From Candidatus Nanohalarchaeota archaeon (lineage in GTDB: Archaea; EX4484-52; B79-G9), in assembly GCA_030594795.1 (NCBI GenBank), contig JAUVEK010000007.1, positions 1-18,527 of the forward strand: a stretch of DNA of 18,527 nucleotides, in the 5' to 3' direction. Below are positions 13,945 through 18,527 of the stretch, one piece after another. Both the position numbers and the translations under genes were made by a program. Under the pieces are notes generated by a model, which saw only the letters and a program-made list of their open reading frames with translations, searched no databases and had not been told where the DNA came from. The first letter of the stretch is position 1. Each line of letters starts with the position of its first letter.

Positions 13945-14652
13945 TCAACGCCTGAACTTATGCACTACCACAAGTTTTATCATCGTCAACCCAAGCAAAA
14001 ACGCCTTCCACTTACCTTTCCCGGTAATCTTGGACTCCCCGACGCGTGGCCCGTAATTAACAGGAATCTCTATCATCCGGACATTATTCTTTATCAAAAG
14101 AACAATCATCTCCGGAGAAAAATGCGAACCCCCTACCTCAAACTTAGAACTTACCTTATTCAGTGATCTTCTCTTAATCAAACGAAATGTACAACCGACA
14201 TCTGTAAGCGACGGACCATTATGAAGAACCTCAATCAACTTACCTATAAACCAGTTACCCCACTTCAGGAAAAAACCCATATTTGCGCCGTCCCATATCA
14301 ACTCTCTTGATGTCCTCGTACCCAGCACCACATCAAAATTATCACTATATGCCAAAAACTTAGCAACATCAGATGCAGAAAAAGTGCCATCAGACTCAAC
14401 AAGAATAATATAATCGCCCTTTGCCTCTTTCAATGCGCGCCTGCACGCATACCCATACCCGCGCCTATCCTCACCAACGACCCTTGCACCCGCTCTCAAA
14501 GCCCGCTTCCGGGTCCTGTCAGAAGAATTATTATCAGCAACAACAACCTCATCCACATACTCATTATCCAAAAACCCCTTGACAACACGGGAAATAGACT
14601 TTTCCTCATTAAACGCAGGCATTGCCACAGTTACCATTTTATCCAGATACAT
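13945..14652 (-). CDS. Family 2 glycosyltransferase, soluble form (dolichol-phosphate-sugar synthase-like)
   Basis: A 235-residue GT-A enzyme. MPAFNEEKSI (11-20) and ADNNSSDRTR (39-48) form the nucleotide-binding strands, GYGYACRRAL (65-74) the conserved helix, and VESDGTF (86-92) the metal site, here Glu-Ser-Asp where most relatives have Asp-x-Asp. GCTFRLIKRRSL near 150 and PVNYGPRVGESKITG near 200-215 match the dolichyl-phosphate mannose/glucose synthase branch. Unlike the other GT2 here it ends without membrane helices, so it would act at the membrane as a soluble or peripheral enzyme. ATG at 14652 is chosen because a TATA box lies 27 bp upstream; TTG at 14673 overlaps that box. It ends 372 bp before the methyltransferase start on the same strand and probably has its own promoter. 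Confidence 0.88.
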   Translation of the reverse strand: MYLDKMVTVAMPAFNEEKSISRVVKGFLDNEYVDEVVVADNNSSDRTRKRALRAGARVVGEDRRGYGYACRRALKEAKGDYIILVESDGTFSASDVAKFLAYSDNFDVVLGTRTSRELIWDGANMGFFLKWGNWFIGKLIEVLHNGPSLTDVGCTFRLIKRRSLNKVSSKFEVGGSHFSPEMIVLLIKNNVRMIEIPVNYGPRVGESKITGKGKWKAFLLGLTMIKLVVVHKFRR

Positions 14653-14674
14653 TAAACCAAGTTTAGCGCACAAT

Positions 14675-14683
14675 ATTAAATAA
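14675..14683 (-). promoter_or_regulatory. TATA box of the soluble GT2 gene
   Basis: Minus-strand TTATTTAAT, centred 27 bp before the ATG at 14652. It lies just before the end of the upstream gene and gives this GT2 gene a private, leaderless promoter. Confidence 0.6.
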
Positions 14684-14691
14684 CTTAATCC

Positions 14692-15654
14692 CTACAACGA
14701 AATCTTTATCTTCCTGGGATAAGACAACCACACAATTCCTCCAACAGCAGTATACACCCAGTAAAGCAAAAGAAGCAATATCGAAAAAGAAATCGCATAC
14801 TTCGACGCCACACCAACAAGCGAAAAAAAGTAAATCATTGAAACATCCCTTGGTCCGATACCAGAAACAGATATTGGAAGCAGCGTAAGAATTATGACAA
14901 TAGGCGAAATCGCAACTAAATAAAAAATAGACACCTGCCCCTCAAGACCCAGCGCCATAATCAGCATATACTCCTGAACTATCGAAACCAACCACAAAGC
15001 CACGGTCAACACTGCAACACCTGCAACGACTCCCCTCTTCTTGGCAAATAAATAAAATCCCTCATAAAAATCATTAAAATTCAGCTTAAGCTTAGATTTC
15101 ATGCTCTCAGGTACAAACTGCTTAAACACAGGCCTCAACACTTTCCTGACAATCCCTTTATTAGAAACAACATACAACGCAAACAAAAAGACAAGAGCAC
15201 CGAAAAAAATCATACTCATCGCCATCTCAAACCAATAAAAAATCAGAGCTCCTCCAAAACAACTAATGAGCAGCAGAGCACCAAGATCATAAACCCTGTC
15301 CAACAGGACAGTAGACAAAGGCTTACCTGCAGACCTGCCACCTCCAACATAAAATATTCTCACAACATCTCCTACCCTGCCAGGTGTAAAAGTAGCAGTA
15401 AATAATCCAATAAGCCACACCTTTGACGCATAAGCAGTCGAATAGTTCATACCATGAGCGCGCATAATCAGATTCCACTTATATCCCTTCAAATAAATAA
15501 TCAGGGGTATAATTGCAATCGAAAGCAAAACATACTCCATTTTCAAATCAATCAATATCGGAACAATACTCCCTACACCACAACGAAATATAAAATACAA
15601 AAGAACCAAAAGACCAAAAATCGAAATAAGTCTGGTATTTAAAGAAACCCTCAT
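14692..15654 (-). CDS. Lysylphosphatidylglycerol-synthase-TM / AglD-like membrane protein, second paralogue
   Basis: A 320-residue polytopic membrane protein of the LPG_synthase_TM family with about eight hydrophobic segments. Visible signatures are FTPGRVGDVVR near 89-99, LLDRVYDL near 116-123 and PISVSGIGPRDVS near 263-275, the last two being family hallmarks. The plus-strand paralogue at 7696-8643 has PGGLGVREG at the equivalent late motif. Function in this family is variable: AglD-type archaeal relatives act in glycosylation and MprF-type ones flip lipids, so a lipid-linked-sugar role is inferred. This copy is Val/Leu/Phe/Gly-rich with about 36 valines, against about 9 in its plus-strand relative. 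ATG at 15654 follows a TATA box by about 26 bp; the GTG at 15672 lies upstream of the predicted transcript. Confidence 0.87.
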   Translation of the reverse strand: MRVSLNTRLISIFGLLVLLYFIFRCGVGSIVPILIDLKMEYVLLSIAIIPLIIYLKGYKWNLIMRAHGMNYSTAYASKVWLIGLFTATFTPGRVGDVVRIFYVGGGRSAGKPLSTVLLDRVYDLGALLLISCFGGALIFYWFEMAMSMIFFGALVFLFALYVVSNKGIVRKVLRPVFKQFVPESMKSKLKLNFNDFYEGFYLFAKKRGVVAGVAVLTVALWLVSIVQEYMLIMALGLEGQVSIFYLVAISPIVIILTLLPISVSGIGPRDVSMIYFFSLVGVASKYAISFSILLLLLYWVYTAVGGIVWLSYPRKIKISL

Positions 15655-15676
15655 CAGTAAAATATACCACACAAGA

Positions 15677-15684
15677 TTTATAAA
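15677..15684 (-). promoter_or_regulatory. TATA box of the second LPG-synthase-TM gene
   Basis: TTTATAAA, centred 26-27 bp before the ATG at 15654 on the minus strand. The divergent epimerase gene starts 86 bp away; its own box (CATATTCAAA near 15704-15713) is weaker. Confidence 0.65.
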
Positions 15685-15739
15685 TTATCGCCACAAAACA
15701 ACCACATATTCAAACAGCATCCAAAACAGCGTGATAACC

Positions 15740-16861
15740 ATGAAAATACTAGTAACAGGCGGAGCAGGCTTCATCGGAAGCCACATAGTAGACGAGCTTC
15801 TTAAAAAAGGCCACGAAGTAAGAATCCTCGACAACCTCGAACCTCAGGTATACGGCCAGGCAGACAACCCCCCAGAATACCTCGCAAAAAACATAGAATT
15901 TCAGAAAGGCACAATCACAGACAAAAAAGACATAGAAAAAGCAATACAAGACATAGAAATAATATTCCACGACGCAGCAATGGTAGGCGTCGGCCAGTCA
16001 ATGTACGAGATATCAAGATACATAAACACCAACACTCTAGGCACAGCAAACCTTCTGGACACCCTCGTAAACAAAGAAAACAGCGTAAAAAAACTGATAG
16101 TAGCATCCTCAATGTCAAATTACGGCGAAGGAAAATACGAATGTCCTGACTGCGGCATAATCAACCCGAAACTAAGGTCCGAAACACAGCTAAAAGAACA
16201 CAAATGGGAAGTCACATGCCCGAAATGCAAAAAACCACTAAAACCAATACCAACAGACGAAACAAAACCATTATACTCAACATCAATCTACGCAATGACA
16301 AAAAAGCATCAGGAAGAGATGAGCATCCTCATCGGTAAAACATACGGAATCCCCACAGTCGCCCTGAGATACTTCAACACCTACGGCCCAAGGCAGGCCC
16401 TCTCAAACCCCTACACCGGCGTCGCCGCAATATTCTCATCAAGAATCAAAAACAACAACCCCCCACTAATATATGAAGACGGCCTCCAGCTGCGCGACTT
16501 CATATTCGTAAAAGACATAGCAAAAGCAAACATACTTGCCATGGAAAAAAGCGCCGCAAACTACGAGATATTCAACGTCGGGACAGGAACCCCGGCAAGC
16601 ATCCTGACAATCGCTGACACGCTAACCAGACTCTACAACAAAGACATGAAACCGGAAATAGTAAACAAATTCCGCGCAGGCGACATAAGGCACTGCTACG
16701 CAGACATCACAAAAATCAGGACAAAACTAGGCTACGAGCCATCATACACCCTTGAACAGGGCATGAGAGAACTCGTAACATGGGCAGAAAAAGAAAGCGC
16801 AACAGACACAGTAGAAAAAGCAAACAAAGAACTCGAAGAAAAAGGTCTGGTCGAAAAATAA
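15740..16861 (+). CDS. SDR sugar epimerase with zinc-knuckle insertion (dTDP-L-rhamnose 4-epimerase-like)
   Basis: A 373-residue extended SDR. TGGAGFIGSH (6-15) binds NAD, DNLEPQVYG (31-39) and VGVGQSMYEI (82-91) mark the subgroup, and ASSMSNYGEG (122-131) plus YAMTK (184-188) give the catalytic Ser/Tyr/Lys. Between these, about 40 residues are inserted with CPDC (135-138) and CPKC (160-163), four cysteines placed to bind one zinc. YFNTYGPRQALSNPYTGVA follows. From memory, this insertion and the PQV motif occur in a subgroup that includes dTDP-L-rhamnose 4-epimerases; the actual sugar substrate is not certain. The tail of about 25 charged residues (from about 345) looks helical. ATG at 15740 is preferred to the in-frame GTG at 15731 because homology starts there. 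The gene is divergent from the LPG-synthase-TM gene. Confidence 0.88.
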   Translation: MKILVTGGAGFIGSHIVDELLKKGHEVRILDNLEPQVYGQADNPPEYLAKNIEFQKGTITDKKDIEKAIQDIEIIFHDAAMVGVGQSMYEISRYINTNTLGTANLLDTLVNKENSVKKLIVASSMSNYGEGKYECPDCGIINPKLRSETQLKEHKWEVTCPKCKKPLKPIPTDETKPLYSTSIYAMTKKHQEEMSILIGKTYGIPTVALRYFNTYGPRQALSNPYTGVAAIFSSRIKNNNPPLIYEDGLQLRDFIFVKDIAKANILAMEKSAANYEIFNVGTGTPASILTIADTLTRLYNKDMKPEIVNKFRAGDIRHCYADITKIRTKLGYEPSYTLEQGMRELVTWAEKESATDTVEKANKELEEKGLVEK

Positions 16862-16893
16862 ACTTGAGAACACAGAACCCATTCTCCAGCCAG

Positions 16894-16930
16894 TTCTTTT
16901 TGAGTTTTACATATCATTTTCAACTGTTTT
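16894..16930 (+). terminator. T-rich tract downstream of the epimerase gene
   Basis: Runs TTCTTTTT, GTTTT, CATTTT and TGTTTT follow within 70 bp of the stop codon, on a strand otherwise poor in T. Archaeal RNA polymerase commonly stops at such tracts without a strong hairpin. It lies between convergent genes. Confidence 0.4.
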
Positions 16931-17014
16931 GTATATAAAATTTCTGCAACGACTACCAGAGAGATCCAGTTATCAACAAAGAATATCAGCCAAGAAATAT
17001 AAAATACGCCAAGA

Positions 17015-18331
17015 CTAACGCTGCCTATGTGCATTCAATAAACGTTTACAGAAAAATCTAAATAATCCAAAAAAATATTTCACATCATCTAATCTGATAA
17101 TAAAATCAATACTTAGCCCTAAATCCTTCAAATAGTAAAAACAAAACAATCCTTGGACAATACCACATAGCCATAAAGTAAAAATCGCTCCATAAACACC
17201 ATAACTAGGCATCAACAAAAAAGAAAATATAACAATTACAACAAAGCCGCTAAAATATACTCTTGCAAGAAGATCCATTCTATTCTGGCTCATATATGCA
17301 GAATTAAGCACATTAAAAGACCCAAGCAACGCCACAATACCATATAAAACAATAACATAATATGCTGAGACATAGCCCGGGAAAAACAGCATAAGCAACG
17401 GTCTACCCACAAGAAAAAATAATACTACAGAAAATATCGAAATAATAAGGGATAATTTTATAGAGTACGACATATATTTATTCAAAAATAATGTATCCTT
17501 ATAACTTTCAGCTACAAAAGGGATAAGGGCTTCATTTATTGAAGCCTGAAACGAACTAACAATATAACCCACAAACTTCTGAGCAATATAAAACATACCA
17601 AGCATTGCAGGCGAAAGAAACATTCCAAGAAATATCGTAAAAGAAAACATACCTGCACTCCTAAACAAATTAACCATAAAAGCACTATAAGAATAAGTCT
17701 TTACTTCAACCATATCAACAATGCGATTTCGAAAACGTAAGCATCTAAAGAACCAAGCAAAAACAAGAATACCCACAACAATAGATATTATTCGTGCATA
17801 AATCACGCCATATATTCCAAAAGAAAGTGATACAACCAAAAAAAACGCAAGACAAAGATTCATAAAAGATACAACAACCTCCACCTTCAAAACCTTTCCA
17901 AACAACTTAAAGCTTCTAAACAAAAACATAAAACTATCATGAAGAGGTAAAAGTAGTAACAAAAAAGCAGCCCATCTCAAAAATAGAAACTCCTCCTTAT
18001 GAAAAAACAATGCAATCTTCTCAGAAAATACAAAAACAAAAACAAATAACGTAACAGCCAGATAATATTGCCATCTAAGAACTTTAATAAAAAAAGACTT
18101 AGACCTACTTCTCGAGATAAAAAGATTATATAGACCTTGCAAAAAAGATATTCCACTCACAGTGATAATACTGCCAATAAGCGCTATATAATAAGAAACA
18201 ATACCATAATCTGCAGGACCCAAATAATTTGCAATAAGATAAGTATATAATACACCTGTAACCAGCAATGAAACTTTAGTACCCCATGAAAAGATTATAC
18301 TTTTAAAAAATGCTGTCCTGTTTGAATACAT
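17015..18331 (-). CDS. Wzx-like polysaccharide/lipid-linked oligosaccharide flippase (MOP superfamily)
   Basis: A 438-residue protein with about twelve to fourteen hydrophobic segments along its whole length. The first helix region ends YLIANYLGPADYGIVSYY (about 32-49), matching the LARLLGPxDFG motif of Polysacc_synt/Wzx proteins. ISINEALIPF-type and LNSAYMSQNRM segments lie in the later half. Such proteins flip polyprenyl-linked glycans from the cytosolic to the outer face. In this window it would pass products of the GT2/GT4 enzymes to the GT-C enzymes outside. The last 20 residues are basic (FCKRLLNAHRQR) and cytosolic. ATG at 18331 lies 27 bp from a TATA box; the open frame extends twelve codons further upstream, across that box, so the longer form is rejected. 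Confidence 0.88.
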   Translation of the reverse strand: MYSNRTAFFKSIIFSWGTKVSLLVTGVLYTYLIANYLGPADYGIVSYYIALIGSIITVSGISFLQGLYNLFISRSRSKSFFIKVLRWQYYLAVTLFVFVFVFSEKIALFFHKEEFLFLRWAAFLLLLLPLHDSFMFLFRSFKLFGKVLKVEVVVSFMNLCLAFFLVVSLSFGIYGVIYARIISIVVGILVFAWFFRCLRFRNRIVDMVEVKTYSYSAFMVNLFRSAGMFSFTIFLGMFLSPAMLGMFYIAQKFVGYIVSSFQASINEALIPFVAESYKDTLFLNKYMSYSIKLSLIISIFSVVLFFLVGRPLLMLFFPGYVSAYYVIVLYGIVALLGSFNVLNSAYMSQNRMDLLARVYFSGFVVIVIFSFLLMPSYGVYGAIFTLWLCGIVQGLFCFYYLKDLGLSIDFIIRLDDVKYFFGLFRFFCKRLLNAHRQR

Positions 18332-18354
18332 AACTAATAAATAATAAAAGAAAC

Positions 18355-18362
18355 ATTTAAAT
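18355..18362 (-). promoter_or_regulatory. TATA box of the flippase gene
   Basis: ATTTAAAT, centred 27 bp upstream of the minus-strand ATG at 18331. It is palindromic, so direction is set by the gene. The divergent methyltransferase gene has a separate ACTTATAATC at about 18373-18382. Confidence 0.6.
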
Positions 18363-18414
18363 AACACACGAAACTTATAATCAAAAAGAAATATTAAGAA
18401 AAAAGGACGATATT

Positions 18415-18527
18415 ATGCGCAAATTAATCAAATATTTTGTAAAAATATGTGCCGAAACGCTGCCCATTTCTGAACCGATTTATGAATTTGGGTCGCTTCA
18501 GGTTCCTGGTCAAGAAGGATTTGCAAA
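18415..18527 (+). CDS. Methyltransferase-like protein, N-terminal fragment (runs off the window)
   Basis: ATG at 18415 opens a frame through the window end (37 full codons): MRKLIKYFVKICAETLPI then SEPIYEFGSLQVPGQEGFA. The stretch EFGSLQVPGQEG resembles the start of a class of SAM methyltransferases found in surface-polysaccharide clusters, in which EFGS is motif I; the later motifs are beyond the window. AGGA lies about 9 nt before the ATG, and a TATA-like box near 18373-18382 predicts an 11-nt leader. Composition is less A/C-skewed than typical plus-strand genes here. Family call is from a short segment, so moderate. Confidence 0.6.
   Translation, partial: MRKLIKYFVKICAETLPISEPIYEFGSLQVPGQEGFA

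Noticed and set aside
16732..17034. 100-codon minus-strand frame with a hydrophobic start
   Set aside because: More than a third is antisense to the well-supported epimerase gene, its tail is Ser-rich low complexity, and there is no TATA box or ribosome-binding site. The hydrophobic start is likely from T-rich DNA.
1..18527. CRISPR array, toxin-antitoxin pair, phage or defence genes, tRNA or rRNA
   Set aside because: I looked for regularly spaced repeats, RNA stems and typical motifs and saw none. The RHH domain could suggest an antitoxin, but it is fused to an enzyme fold and has no toxin partner.

Overview
The window looks archaeal. Seven to eight genes have a TATA-type box centred about 25-28 bp upstream of an ATG, which places transcription start at or next to that ATG (leaderless mRNA). 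Genes inside the one clear operon instead carry Shine-Dalgarno motifs. The protein content fits too: dolichol-phosphate-sugar-synthase-like GT2 enzymes, AglD-like/LPG-synthase-TM membrane proteins and PMT/ArnT-like GT-C enzymes. No ribosomal or other marker gene is present, so I do not name a lineage; a small AT-leaning archaeon, perhaps DPANN or Altiarchaeota-like, is only a guess.

Almost everything is machinery for a cell-surface glycan or glycolipid. From the left: (i) a minus-strand operon at 1-2206 holds a ribbon-helix-helix/nucleotidyltransferase fusion, two tiny membrane proteins that together resemble SxtJ, and a NodU/TobZ-type carbamoyltransferase cut by the window edge. (ii) A divergent plus-strand run at 2314-5348 encodes sugar-1-phosphate nucleotidylyltransferase, UDP-glucuronate decarboxylase and a UDP-glucuronate/UDP-glucose 4-epimerase-like enzyme. 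(iii) At 5345-7459 lie a GT2 with two C-terminal membrane helices and a GT4. (iv) At 7696-9190 lie an LPG-synthase-TM protein and a foreign-looking methyltransferase, followed by a 228-bp inverted-repeat-bounded element with no gene. (v) At 9508-15654 on the minus strand lie two GT-C-like membrane proteins, a second methyltransferase, a second GT2 and a second LPG-synthase-TM protein. (vi) At 15740-16861 on the plus strand is a zinc-knuckle SDR epimerase. (vii) At 17015-18331 on the minus strand is a Wzx-like flippase, and a third methyltransferase begins at 18415 and leaves the window.

A consistent reading: nucleotide sugars (UDP-Glc, UDP-Xyl, UDP-GalA/Gal or a deoxysugar) are made in the cytosol. 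The GT2 enzymes load a polyprenyl phosphate, and the GT4 extends the chain. The flippase exports it, GT-C enzymes add sugars outside, and carbamoyl and methyl groups decorate it.

Three things stand out. First, the RHH-nucleotidyltransferase fusion sits beside a 10-bp-period repeat plus near-palindrome lying between two divergent TATA boxes, as an autoregulatory operator would. Second, the + strand is rich in A and C whichever strand is coding, strongly enough to shape proteins: two paralogous membrane proteins on opposite strands have about 9 versus 36 valines by my count. Third, the methyltransferase genes are the compositional exceptions, as expected of recent arrivals, and one adjoins the inverted-repeat element.
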